Source: Euzebyella marina
GTDB taxonomy: Bacteria; Bacteroidota; Bacteroidia; Flavobacteriales; Flavobacteriaceae
Assembly (NCBI RefSeq): GCF_014855515.1
Contig: NZ_JACYFK010000001.1
Span: forward strand, 1,426,001 to 1,490,000
Reading direction: 5' to 3'
Length of the DNA: 64,000 nt
Shown here: in pieces, positions 17,003 to 25,014 of the stretch
Layout of the letters: every line of letters begins with the position of its first letter
How positions within the stretch are numbered: position 1 is the stretch's first letter
Program-made: the position numbers and the translations under genes
Notes under the pieces: model-generated
The model's database searches: none
What the model was told of the DNA's origin: nothing
The model's input: only the letters and a program-made list of their open reading frames with translations

Positions 17003-18757
17003 TTAACATTCGTTATGCGGCGGCTTTCGAGAACGGATGTTCACGGCTACTTCTAGAGTAGAAAAGGAATCCTTCAGGCAGATTTCCAGTAATTTTTTGA
17101 TAATAGATCTTCCGTTTCTACTATTGGTCATGATCATAATGCCCATTCCGGTTTCAGGAAATAATATGGAGTAGTGCTGAAACCCACTTCCGTTGCCAGC
17201 TTTGAATACTCCTTTTCCGTAGGGCGTCTCTAAATACCCCCATCCCAAACCATAACCTAAATTGCCTTTTGAAAGTATCGCTCGTTCTTCAGAAGATACC
17301 GAAAGCTCTTTTGGGTCGATTGAAATCTGATTTTTAAAAATTTCATCATATGATTTTTTGCTGATCAGACGTTTGTTCAAAACGGCCTCCATGAATTTGG
17401 TGTAATCTTCTGCCGTCGTTTCAAGGGTGCTACCGCCTCTAGGTTCGTTGTCTGTGTCTTTGGTATGTTTTTCGCCTTTTGGGCCATGCCCATAAGCAAT
17501 GTCATCGTTAAAGGCTTGTTTCCATTCATAGGAAGACCTGTTCATTTGTAGAGGTTTAAAAATTCGTTCTTGAGCCATTTCTTCCAAGCCCTGCCCCATT
17601 ATTTTTTCCAAAATGACTTGTAGGTACACAAAACCCTCACCTGAATAGTAGTGTGTGCTACCCGGCGTTTTGATTAGCTTAAGTTTATGGTCTTTTTCGT
17701 CCCATCGCCAATTGGGTAGGCCTGAAGTATGTGCCAGACACATTCTAGCGGTAATTTTATGGTAAAGGCTATCTTGCTTTAAATCGGAGAAATCGTCATG
17801 CCAACGCGTCTGGGGTTCATACTCATATATTTTTTGAGGGAGGTAAGATTCCAAGGGGGTATCTAGGTCGATAATGCCTTCTTCTACTAAATGCATTACT
17901 AAAACACTAAAGACCGCCTTGCTGAAAGATGCACCGTAAATATTGGTAGAGTCCGAAAGGGGTAATTTTTCCTCGTAATCCTTATATCCGAAGGTTTCAT
18001 GGTAAACCGCTTCATTTTTATTGAATATGCTGAGGGCCATACCCTGTACATTGCCTTCGGCCATAATTTTTTCTATGTGTCGTGTCAGAGAATCTTTGCT
18101 GATCTGTGAGCCATCTAACCGTACAATGTTGCTCTGACTGTGAACAAGGCAACTTGTCAAAAATGCTAGAGTGAACAAGGTTGCAGCCGATTTAAAGGCA
18201 TTTTTCTTATAGCTCAAAAAAGGAATGGAAAGGGGGTAATAGCACTTATGCTTTTTTACGGCATAAAAGATATTCAGAAGTACGATAAACACACAAATTG
18301 GTATGATGGCGATGAACATAAAAAAGCCATACCCTTCAATAGTGAGCAACGCAATAAAAGACAGAAAATAGAATATCAATATCGTGATTTGAAAATTGAT
18401 GACTTTTACCCCATGTTGGTTGTACAAAGGGTTGTCTTCTCTTTTGTGTATCCACAGAAATAACGGAATCAAAACATTAAATAAAGGAAGCATAAAACCC
18501 AATAGGGGCGTTGCATGCAGTAGTAAAAGCCATTTCTTTTGTATAGCCTCTTCTTTGGGGTTTTCAATGGGCAGTAATTCGTTTACATCAATATCTAAAG
18601 CTGCGGCCAATAATTTGAGCGTTTGAAGGTGAGGCTGAACATCACCTTTTTCTATGCGTTGAATGGTGCGTACGGTAACCTCGGTTTTTTCCGATAGTTC
18701 TTGTTGCGAATAACCTTTTAGTTTTCTTTGGTAGATTAGATTTTTTCCAGTGCTCAT
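17003..18757 (-). CDS. XRE-DUF4870-serine hydrolase fusion protein
   Basis: 584 aa from the ATG at 18757; the open frame reaches 18790, but a -7 box at 18788-18795 argues against that. N-terminal HTH of the XRE type (YSQQELSEKT ... TIQRIEKG) at about 10-62. A DUF4870-like membrane region with three to four segments spans about 76-170. A further hydrophobic segment with an embedded lipobox-like LTSC follows at about 185-205. The rest is a class C beta-lactamase-type serine hydrolase with S-F-S-K as SxxK (Ser277, Lys280), YSG in place of YxN, and HTSG after. The stand-alone paralogue at 24095 ends where the DUF4870 part ends here. Topology predicts HTH inside, hydrolase outside. Confidence 0.85.
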   Translation of the reverse strand: MSTGKNLIYQRKLKGYSQQELSEKTEVTVRTIQRIEKGDVQPHLQTLKLLAAALDIDVNELLPIENPKEEAIQKKWLLLLHATPLLGFMLPLFNVLIPLFLWIHKREDNPLYNQHGVKVINFQITILIFYFLSFIALLTIEGYGFFMFIAIIPICVFIVLLNIFYAVKKHKCYYPLSIPFLSYKKNAFKSAATLFTLAFLTSCLVHSQSNIVRLDGSQISKDSLTRHIEKIMAEGNVQGMALSIFNKNEAVYHETFGYKDYEEKLPLSDSTNIYGASFSKAVFSVLVMHLVEEGIIDLDTPLESYLPQKIYEYEPQTRWHDDFSDLKQDSLYHKITARMCLAHTSGLPNWRWDEKDHKLKLIKTPGSTHYYSGEGFVYLQVILEKIMGQGLEEMAQERIFKPLQMNRSSYEWKQAFNDDIAYGHGPKGEKHTKDTDNEPRGGSTLETTAEDYTKFMEAVLNKRLISKKSYDEIFKNQISIDPKELSVSSEERAILSKGNLGYGLGWGYLETPYGKGVFKAGNGSGFQHYSILFPETGMGIMIMTNSRNGRSIIKKLLEICLKDSFSTLEVAVNIRSRKPPHNEC

Positions 18758-18787
18758 GTTTTTCATTTTTGTTCGATTTTGTTGAAG

Positions 18788-18845
18788 CAAATCTACCTAT
18801 ACGACTATGCAATCTTTACGACATTTAGGTGTCACCTTAGTGTCA
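18788..18845 (-). promoter_or_regulatory. Promoter and tandem repeat site of the fusion gene
   Basis: On the minus strand TAGATTTG (18795-18788) is a -7 box. Upstream, two adjacent 11-base direct repeats each contain TGACAC (plus-strand GTGTCA at 18829-18834 and 18840-18845). They lie about 50-60 bases before the expected start of transcription. A hairpin TGCCCT-gtttt-AGGGCA follows at 18848-18864. The TGAC nearest the promoter is 36 bases from the -7 box, the same as in front of the paralogue at 24706. Confidence 0.5.
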
Positions 18846-19031
18846 TTTGCCCTGTTTTAGGGCATTAAGAGGCTTACTTTCTTTTTTTTAGAGTAATCAC
18901 GTAAAAAAAACGGTGTTTGTATAAAAATGGTCGCCTATAAAAATAACCGTTAAAAAGATAGAAACTATTATTAAAGGCCTCCTTTAAGAAATCAGATGAA
19001 AATGAATATTTGAAATTCTTAACTTTGCAAT

Positions 19032-19910
19032 GTGGATTCCAAGAAAAAACGACCCGTTTCAGAATATAATGAGACCCTTAAGATGAAAGGGTTTAATGCA
19101 TTTCAAATTGAAAGTGATAGTAATTCTACACGTACTTATAGTCGCAAAGATTTCTATAAGATTTGCCTAACGACGGGTAAAAGCGTTATTCACTATGCTG
19201 ACCGCAGTTTTGATATGAATGGCACCATTTTGTTTTTTGGTAATCCGCATATTCCCTATTCGTGGGAGACTGTCTCTAGTACTTACGTGGGTTATACCTG
19301 TCTTTTCTCCGAAGATTTCTTAAATGAATCTGAGCGCTCTGAGAGTCTCCAAAATTCTCCCTTTTTTAAATTTGGAGGTACGCCTGTACTTGATATATCC
19401 TTAGACCAGCGAGAATTTTTAAATGGCATTTTTCGCAAAATGATAGAAGAGCAGCAATCGGATTATATGTATAAAGATGAATTGATTAGAAATTACATTA
19501 ATCTAATTATACATGAATCACTTAAGATGCAACCTTCCGAGAACTTCAATAAGCATAAGAATGCCGCTTCTCGAATTGCCAATGTTTTTTTGGAACTGTT
19601 GGAAAGGCAGTTCCCTATAGAAAGTCCTGATTTGCCTTTGAAATTAAGGTCTGCCCAAGAATATGCCGATACTCTGGCACTGCACCCGAACCATTTGAAC
19701 CGCTCTTTAAAACAAGTAACTGGAAAGACGACAACGACCTTAATCAATGAACGTGTAGTTAGTGAGGCGAAAGCAATGCTGCAACACACTGATTGGAATA
19801 TCTCTGACATCGCCTACGCTTTGGGTTTTGAATACCCTACTTATTTCAATAATTTCTTTAGAAAAGTAACAGGAACCAATCCTTCAGGGTATCGCATTGA
19901 AAATGTTTGA
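19032..19910 (+). CDS. AraC-family transcriptional regulator
   Basis: 292 aa from a GTG at 19032. The N-terminal cupin-like sensor domain has the family phrases YSRKDFYKI and HYADRSFDMNG; the C-terminal pair of HTH motifs (about 190-292) contains HPNHLNRSLKQVTGKT and ISDIAYALGFEYPTYFNNFFRK. The GTG start is kept because VSEYNETLK matches the N-terminal pattern of relatives, although the -7 box TAACTTTG at 19020-19027 is close and the ATG at 19083 is a possible alternative. It precedes, on the same strand, a five-gene oxidoreductase and cupin operon that it probably regulates. Confidence 0.9.
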   Translation: MDSKKKRPVSEYNETLKMKGFNAFQIESDSNSTRTYSRKDFYKICLTTGKSVIHYADRSFDMNGTILFFGNPHIPYSWETVSSTYVGYTCLFSEDFLNESERSESLQNSPFFKFGGTPVLDISLDQREFLNGIFRKMIEEQQSDYMYKDELIRNYINLIIHESLKMQPSENFNKHKNAASRIANVFLELLERQFPIESPDLPLKLRSAQEYADTLALHPNHLNRSLKQVTGKTTTTLINERVVSEAKAMLQHTDWNISDIAYALGFEYPTYFNNFFRKVTGTNPSGYRIENV

Positions 19911-19920
19911 TATTCTTAAC

Positions 19921-19970
19921 TATCGGTTTGAAGATTATTAACCGATAACTATTACTCCCTTCTACTTTTG
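19921..19970 (+). promoter_or_regulatory. Inverted repeat and -7 box ahead of the cupin/dehydrogenase operon
   Basis: TATCGGTT (19921-19928) and AACCGATA (19940-19947) form a perfect 8-base inverted repeat with an 11-base spacer. TACTTTTG at 19963-19970 matches the -7 consensus, so the repeat is centred about 43 bases before transcription start. No T-run follows, so it is an operator rather than a terminator. The AraC protein encoded immediately upstream is the natural candidate to bind it. Confidence 0.55.
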
Positions 19971-20042
19971 CAATAAAACGACTATGGTTGCCAAAACACG
20001 GCAATTAAAGGTCTGTTTCGTATAACTTTTAATTGAAATATT

Positions 20043-20531
20043 ATGAAGAAGGGATTTTTATTATCACTTACATTACTACTTGTTAATGCTATTAGTGCTC
20101 AAGAACAGTCCTTGAATACTCTTGGTAAACAGAAACTGCAACCTGTCTTTTCAAAAGGTCAAAAAGGTTCAGTAAAAAACTTTACAGGCAACGCTTATAA
20201 CCACCCATTAATCGAAAATGATTCGGTTATGACCACCCTTGGTGGTGAGGTGTATTTTGAACCTGGTGCCAGAAGCAATTGGCATACGCATCCGGCAGGG
20301 CAAATTTTAGTGGTTACCGCAGGTGTGGGCTACCATCAAATTGAAGGGCAATCCATTCAAATTATTCAGAAAGGTGTAACCATTAAATGTCCACCAAATA
20401 CCAACCATTGGCACGGAGCAAGCAAAGATCAAGGCATGGCCCACATTTACCTTCTACCCAATACCGAAAAAGGCATTGTAAACTGGGGCAGACCCGTAAC
20501 AGACGAAGAATACCAAGCGGCCAACAACTAA
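20043..20531 (+). CDS. Exported cupin, hydroxynitrile-lyase-like
   Basis: 162 aa with a signal peptide (about 1-19, cut after ISA-QE). One cupin barrel carries H-T-H-P-A-G-Q and a later HWHGA, giving the His-His-Gln-His metal set known from the bacterial (R)-hydroxynitrile lyase cupins such as GtHNL. It ends with VTDEEYQ, as its paralogue at 22657 ends with VTDEQYK. Cyanide chemistry is not implied by context; such cupins are more often found with aldehyde and quinone detoxification genes. First gene of the operon. Confidence 0.85.
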   Translation: MKKGFLLSLTLLLVNAISAQEQSLNTLGKQKLQPVFSKGQKGSVKNFTGNAYNHPLIENDSVMTTLGGEVYFEPGARSNWHTHPAGQILVVTAGVGYHQIEGQSIQIIQKGVTIKCPPNTNHWHGASKDQGMAHIYLLPNTEKGIVNWGRPVTDEEYQAANN

Positions 20532-20545
20532 AACACGAACGCCAT

Positions 20546-21721
20546 ATGAACAACGATAGAAGAAAATTTATGCAACAAAGTGCCATGGTAAGTGCTGGGC
20601 TTACGCTAGCCGGACCAACACTTTTTGCGAACACAACAAATAACAACGTGGAAAACAACATGAAGAACATAAAAACAAAAGGGTACGCAGCTACCGATGA
20701 AAGTGGAATTTTAAGTCCGTTTGAATTTGAACGCAGACCCGTAGAAGACAACGATATCTTAATAGATGTGAAGTTTGCCAGCATTTGCCATTCGGACATC
20801 CATCAAGAAAAAGGGCATTGGGGCAAACAAATATATCCGCAAGTACCAGGGCATGAAATTGTTGGCATAGTTTCGGCAGTAGGCAAGAACGTAACCAAAT
20901 TTAAAGTTGGCGACCGTGCCGGTGTGGGTTGTATGGTAGATAGCTGTATGGATTGTGACAGTTGCCAGGCAGGTGAAGAACATTTTTGTGACCGGGGCGA
21001 AACTAAATTCACATATGGTTTTCCAACAGAAAAAGAACCCACGGGCATTACCCAAGGTGGATATTCCAATAAGTTGGTGGTAAGAGACCATTTCGCGGTA
21101 CATATACCCAACAACATCACTTTTGAAGAAGCGGCACCCTTGCTCTGTGCTGGCATCACCACCTATTCGCCTTTAATGCGCGCTCAATTTCAAGTAGGCG
21201 ATAAAGTTGGTGTGGCCGGTATTGGTGGCCTGGGCCATTTGGCCGTTAAAATAGCAGTGGCAAAAGGCGCTAAGGTTTACGCCTTTACCACTTCGGTCGA
21301 TAAGGTAGCTGATATCAAATCTTGGGGCGTTGCAGAGGTAATTGTGGTAGATGATGAGTTTAAGAACATGCAAGCCTATGCCAAGACTTTAGATTATATG
21401 ATTTCTACCATTCCTTATCAATTTAACGTAACCCCTTACGTTTCTTGCGTAAAACCAAGAGGGTCTTTCACCTTTGTGGGCATGCCCGAAAAATCTGAAA
21501 TCACCCTGAACAATTTAATGTTGGCCTTTGCTAGGGTAAATTTCAATGCTTCACTCATTGGTGGTATTCCAGAGACCCAAGAGGTGGTTAACTACTGTGC
21601 AGATAATAATATTAGGCCTTCCATAGAAATCATTAACGCTGAACAAATTAATGATGCTTGGAAAAAAGTTGAAAACAAAGAGGCGCGTTACCGCTATGTA
21701 ATTGACGCGGCATCCTTTTAA
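20546..21721 (+). CDS. Zinc-dependent alcohol dehydrogenase with Tat-type leader
   Basis: 391 aa from the ATG at 20546 (the open frame extends further upstream over the cupin gene but those codons are shadow). The first 38 residues form a twin-arginine leader: DRRKFM, then a hydrophobic AMVSAGLTLAG stretch. The enzyme core from about residue 39 is of the cinnamyl alcohol dehydrogenase/YahK type: catalytic Cys in ICHSD and His in PGHE, four structural Cys in CMDCDSC and HFC, and a GIGGLGHLA nucleotide motif. A second ATG at 20660 would yield a leaderless cytoplasmic form. Confidence 0.88.
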   Translation: MNNDRRKFMQQSAMVSAGLTLAGPTLFANTTNNNVENNMKNIKTKGYAATDESGILSPFEFERRPVEDNDILIDVKFASICHSDIHQEKGHWGKQIYPQVPGHEIVGIVSAVGKNVTKFKVGDRAGVGCMVDSCMDCDSCQAGEEHFCDRGETKFTYGFPTEKEPTGITQGGYSNKLVVRDHFAVHIPNNITFEEAAPLLCAGITTYSPLMRAQFQVGDKVGVAGIGGLGHLAVKIAVAKGAKVYAFTTSVDKVADIKSWGVAEVIVVDDEFKNMQAYAKTLDYMISTIPYQFNVTPYVSCVKPRGSFTFVGMPEKSEITLNNLMLAFARVNFNASLIGGIPETQEVVNYCADNNIRPSIEIINAEQINDAWKKVENKEARYRYVIDAASF

Positions 21722-21747
21722 AATAAATTGAAAAAGAAAAATAGACT

Positions 21748-22605
21748 ATGAAAAGTAATGAAACGTACACCCTAAACAATGGGGTAAACATACCAAAACT
21801 AGGTTACGGCACCTGGATGATAGCCGATGATGAAGCGGCCGATGCCGTAGAAAACGCGATTAAATTAGGTTACCGACATATTGATACCGCTCAAGCTTAC
21901 GGAAATGAAAAAGGAGTTGGTAAAGGCATAAAAAATAGCGGTTTAAATCGAGAAAAAATATTCGTAACCACCAAGCTCGCGGCAGAAATCAAGTCGTATA
22001 CAGAGGCGGTAAAGGCCATTGACGAATCGTTGGATAAAATGGATTTGGAGTATATCGATATGATGATTATCCACAGTCCGAAACCGTGGCAAGAGTTTAA
22101 AAGCAGTGATAGATTCTTTAAAGGAAACCTTGAGGCTTGGAAAGCTTTGGAAGAAGCCTACGAATCGGGGAAATTAAAGGCCATAGGGGTCTCAAATTTT
22201 GAAGCTGAAGACTTAAAAAACCTTTTAGAAAACGGTAAAGTCACGCCAGCGGTCAATCAAGTATTGGCGCATATAAGCAACACCCCTTTTGAGTTGATAG
22301 CATACGCAGCGCAAAACGGTATTTTGACCGAAGCTTACTCCCCTATCGGGCATGGTGAGCTCTTTAAAAATGAGGAAGTTGTGGAAATGGCGAAAAAATA
22401 CAATGTTTCCGTACCACAATTGGGTATCAAATACGATTTGCAATTAGGGTTATTACCGCTACCTAAAACGCAGAACATTGGACATATGAAAACCAATGCC
22501 GATTTGAATTTTACCATCACCGAAGCCGATATGGAAGTTCTAAAGAACATAGAGCCCATAAAAGATTACGGTGAAGCCAGTAAATTTCCGGTTTTTGCGA
22601 AATAA
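21748..22605 (+). CDS. Aldo/keto reductase
   Basis: 285 aa, normal length for the family. The catalytic tetrad is visible: Asp and Tyr in HIDTAQAYGNE, Lys in VTTKLA and His in MIIHSP. The NADPH-binding end has LPKTQN, a variant of the usual LPKS motif. It reduces aldehydes or ketones in the cytoplasm. It follows the alcohol dehydrogenase by 26 bases, fitting a joint role in carbonyl detoxification. Confidence 0.92.
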   Translation: MKSNETYTLNNGVNIPKLGYGTWMIADDEAADAVENAIKLGYRHIDTAQAYGNEKGVGKGIKNSGLNREKIFVTTKLAAEIKSYTEAVKAIDESLDKMDLEYIDMMIIHSPKPWQEFKSSDRFFKGNLEAWKALEEAYESGKLKAIGVSNFEAEDLKNLLENGKVTPAVNQVLAHISNTPFELIAYAAQNGILTEAYSPIGHGELFKNEEVVEMAKKYNVSVPQLGIKYDLQLGLLPLPKTQNIGHMKTNADLNFTITEADMEVLKNIEPIKDYGEASKFPVFAK

Positions 22606-22656
22606 CTTGAATGGGCCAAGGAAGCAACCTTGGCCCATAATTTAAAATACAATTAC

Positions 22657-23052
22657 ATGAAAATATTAAAAAACGGGGAACAACCCTCAGCAAAAGGACC
22701 AGAAGACTGGTTTACCGGCCAGGTTAGAATAGACCCGCAATTCTCAAAACAAAAAGCCACCAAAGCTGCCGGTGCTTTGGTTACATTTGAAGCTGGAGCA
22801 CGCACGGCTTGGCATACACACCCAGCAGGCCAAACGTTGATTATAACTTCAGGCCTTGGTTGGATACAAAAAGAGGGTGGCCCTATAGTTGAAGTCGCTC
22901 CTGGCGATGTCATATATTTTGAACCCCATGAAAAACATTGGCATGGGGCTTCGCCCAATAAAGCAATGAGTCATTTGGCCATTCAAGAAGAAGTGAATGG
23001 AGAAGTAGTTACTTGGATGGAAAAAGTAACCGATGAACAATACAAGAAGTAG
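22657..23052 (+). CDS. Cytoplasmic cupin, hydroxynitrile-lyase-like
   Basis: 131 aa from the ATG at 22657; a TTG at 22630 in frame is less likely. No signal peptide. [14 protein letters not shown] and HWHGASP supply the His-His-Gln-His metal set of the (R)-HNL cupin family, and TGQVRIDP at the N-terminus matches close relatives of that family. It is the cytoplasmic counterpart of the exported cupin at 20043 in the same operon. Confidence 0.88.
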   Translation: MKILKNGEQPSAKGPEDWFTGQVRIDPQFSKQKATKAAGALVTFEAGARTAWHTHPAGQTLIITSGLGWIQKEGGPIVEVAPGDVIYFEPHEKHWHGASPNKAMSHLAIQEEVNGEVVTWMEKVTDEQYKK

Positions 23053-23054
23053 CT

Positions 23055-23282
23055 ATGCCACACATACATTTAAAAATGATTACGGGTAAAACCGAAGCCC
23101 AGAAACAACAATTGACTGAAGCATTAGTAAAAGCAATGCAAAGTGTTATTGGTTTTGGTGATGATTCCTATTCGGTTGCCATAGAAGATTTCTCGCAAGA
23201 CGAATGGAAAAACGATGTGTACCCAAACCACATCATGAAAAACAAAGAAAAACTATACAAAAAACCCGGTTATACCATGTAA
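23055..23282 (+). CDS. 4-oxalocrotonate tautomerase-family protein
   Basis: 75 aa. Met-Pro at the start supplies the N-terminal catalytic Pro after Met removal. FGDDSYSVAIED and a closing KKPGY resemble the PptA-like branch. It starts two bases after the cupin stop and ends the operon. It acts as a keto-enol tautomerase on unsaturated carbonyl compounds; the physiological substrate is unknown. Confidence 0.85.
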   Translation: MPHIHLKMITGKTEAQKQQLTEALVKAMQSVIGFGDDSYSVAIEDFSQDEWKNDVYPNHIMKNKEKLYKKPGYTM

Positions 23283-23297
23283 TCGGGTTTACATTTT
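23262..23297 (+). terminator. Probable terminator at the end of the operon
   Basis: AAACCCGGTT and AATCGGGTTT form a 10-base stem with one mismatch that overlaps the stop codon; a mixed T-rich tract follows. It lies between convergent genes and may serve both. Confidence 0.5.
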
Positions 23298-23310
23298 TCT
23301 AAATTATCCC

Positions 23311-23880
23311 TTAGTCAATAGACTTCACCACTTTAGCCGGTACGCCCGCAACCACTACATTATCGGGCACATCTTTGGTAACCACGGCACCTGCGGCCAC
23401 TACCGAGTTTTTTCCTACCGTAACTCCAGGAAAAATAGTGGCATTGGCCCCTATCCAAACATTTTGCCTGATATAGATATGACCTGTAGTCAGCGTCTTT
23501 CTGTCCCCAGCAGAGATAGGATGCCCCTCGGAAGTAAGGTTTACTCGAGGAGCGATCATGACGTCATCTTCAATAGTAATACCCCCAAGGTCAAGAAAAG
23601 AGCAAGCATGATTGATGAAGACATTTTTGCCGAGTTGAATGTTCTTGCCATAATTGGTATAGAAAGGGGTGAAGACAGTGGTGCTTTCATCAATTTCTTG
23701 ATCAATGATTTGCGCTAAAAGGTTTCGTATTTTATGACTGTCAGTTTCATTGTTCAGAAGTACCGAGAGTTTTTTGGTGTTTTCTACTGCCGGTCCGATG
23801 TTATGATAATCAGGATCATTGAAGGATACGGATTCACCACTTAGCAATCGCTTAAAAATGCTCTTTTTGGTATCGCTCAT
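23311..23880 (-). CDS. Hexapeptide-repeat acetyltransferase (maltose/NodL type)
   Basis: 189 aa. An N-terminal helical part (about 1-60) is followed by left-handed beta-helix hexapeptide repeats, with the phrases [38 protein letters not shown] and [17 protein letters not shown]. His of NHACS is the expected catalytic base. The family acetylates sugars such as maltose using acetyl-CoA. It stands alone opposite the cupin operon. Confidence 0.88.
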   Translation of the reverse strand: MSDTKKSIFKRLLSGESVSFNDPDYHNIGPAVENTKKLSVLLNNETDSHKIRNLLAQIIDQEIDESTTVFTPFYTNYGKNIQLGKNVFINHACSFLDLGGITIEDDVMIAPRVNLTSEGHPISAGDRKTLTTGHIYIRQNVWIGANATIFPGVTVGKNSVVAAGAVVTKDVPDNVVVAGVPAKVVKSID

Positions 23881-24094
23881 AATTTTGGGGTGTGGTTAAG
23901 GACACTTTGGTCAATATACGAATACGTTTTACTAAATATACTACCTATCGCGCAGTTTACAGTAATTAGGACCTTTATAATAGACCAAATATTTGATTAA
24001 AAACTAATGTGAAGAGGGTGCTTTTCAGAAAAGTTGAGGACAAAAAGTTGAACTGATATAACTTTAATTAGTTGGAATTTAGAAGTTAGTCTGA

Positions 24095-24706
24095 CTACTT
24101 TTTCAATTTGAAAAATGGGATAGCGGGTATGTATCGGTTTTTCAGACTCTTTGTACTTCGGTTGATGTTCCACACGGTTACGGAGAGATGATAAAAATAG
24201 ATAAGCAATAATACGATTGTGTACAAGGTAAAGTCATTGAACATGATTGGGAGTGATGATATGAAGTTGAAGTGTAAGGGTAGTAAGGTGCCATGAGAAG
24301 CAACAAAAAGAAAAGTATATATTACTAAAGCCCATGTGATTTGAAAATTGAGAATCTTTTTGCCGTTAGCATCAACTCTTTTATAGCTATCTTTCTTTAA
24401 AACCCACATAGCGAGTGGCAAAGCAATGCCCAAAAGCGGATGGAAAAGTGTGGTGAGGGCGCTTATGTTCAAAAGAGTAAGGTAGCCTTTATTTTCGTTT
24501 TGGTCTGTCTCGATGAGGTCTGCCGGTAAAATTCCCAAGACTTGTGTCAGTTTTTGTAAAGTATGGCCACGAGGAACCGATTCACCGCTTTCGACTCTTT
24601 GTATGGTTCTAATGCTGATACTTGATTCTTCTGAAAGCTGTTCTTGTGAAAAACCTTTTTTAGTTCTTAGTCGTTTTATTTGGTGGGCGATGCTCATATC
24701 GTTCAT
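24095..24706 (-). CDS. XRE regulator with DUF4870 membrane domain
   Basis: 203 aa. The HTH (FSQEQLSEES ... TIQRVESGES) lies at about 10-65, followed by three to four membrane segments of DUF4870 type from about 80. It ends with a basic tail (IPFFKLKK). It is a paralogue of the N-terminal two thirds of the fusion protein at 17003, which continues past this point into a hydrolase. Likely a membrane-tethered one-component regulator; ligand unknown. Confidence 0.85.
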   Translation of the reverse strand: MNDMSIAHQIKRLRTKKGFSQEQLSEESSISIRTIQRVESGESVPRGHTLQKLTQVLGILPADLIETDQNENKGYLTLLNISALTTLFHPLLGIALPLAMWVLKKDSYKRVDANGKKILNFQITWALVIYTFLFVASHGTLLPLHFNFISSLPIMFNDFTLYTIVLLLIYFYHLSVTVWNINRSTKSLKNRYIPAIPFFKLKK

Positions 24707-24731
24707 TATACATTTATAAAAACAGCTTGAG

Positions 24732-24789
24732 CAAAAGTAAAAGTTAAAAATCCAAAACCATATGCCAAAAGCCCGTCATTCGTATGACA
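24732..24789 (-). promoter_or_regulatory. Promoter and TGAC half-site of the XRE-DUF4870 gene
   Basis: On the minus strand TACTTTTG (24739-24732) is a -7 box, giving a leader of about 20 bases. Upstream, GTCAT-tcgt-ATGAC (24775-24788) is a 5-base inverted repeat. The promoter-proximal TGAC is 36 bases from the T of the -7 box, the same spacing as in front of the paralogous fusion gene. Confidence 0.5.
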
Positions 24790-24982
24790 ATAGCTTGATT
24801 ATCTTCAAAATAGGACCTTAGGTCTTACTTTTGTTTTACGATTTTTGGTTCTTTACTTGATGGGCCAACTTTTTCGGGGCTACTAGGAGATAAGATATCT
24901 GTAATGCATCTCTAAGTACAGATTCTGTTATTTTGGGTAATTCCAAAATTGTCCAACCCTGTTTTCCTCACTTACTTTCAAA

Positions 24983-25012
24983 AGGGCCGCCCAAATCTAA
25001 AGGGCAGTTGTT
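24983..25012 (-). terminator. Possible terminator of the 25015 gene
   Basis: In the minus direction CTGCCC and GGGCGG can pair around a TTTAGATTT loop, followed by CCCTTTT. The T-tract is short, so the call is weak. The rest of 24790-24982 shows nothing recognisable. Confidence 0.35.
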
Positions 25013-25014
25013 TT

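Noticed and set aside
19921-19947. Terminator of the AraC gene
   Set aside because: The inverted repeat is not followed by a T-run and is placed at an operator position before a -7 box.
20387-20545. N-terminal extension of the alcohol dehydrogenase
   Set aside because: The added residues lie within the cupin gene in another frame and are very basic and unlike any dehydrogenase; the Tat leader begins at 20546.
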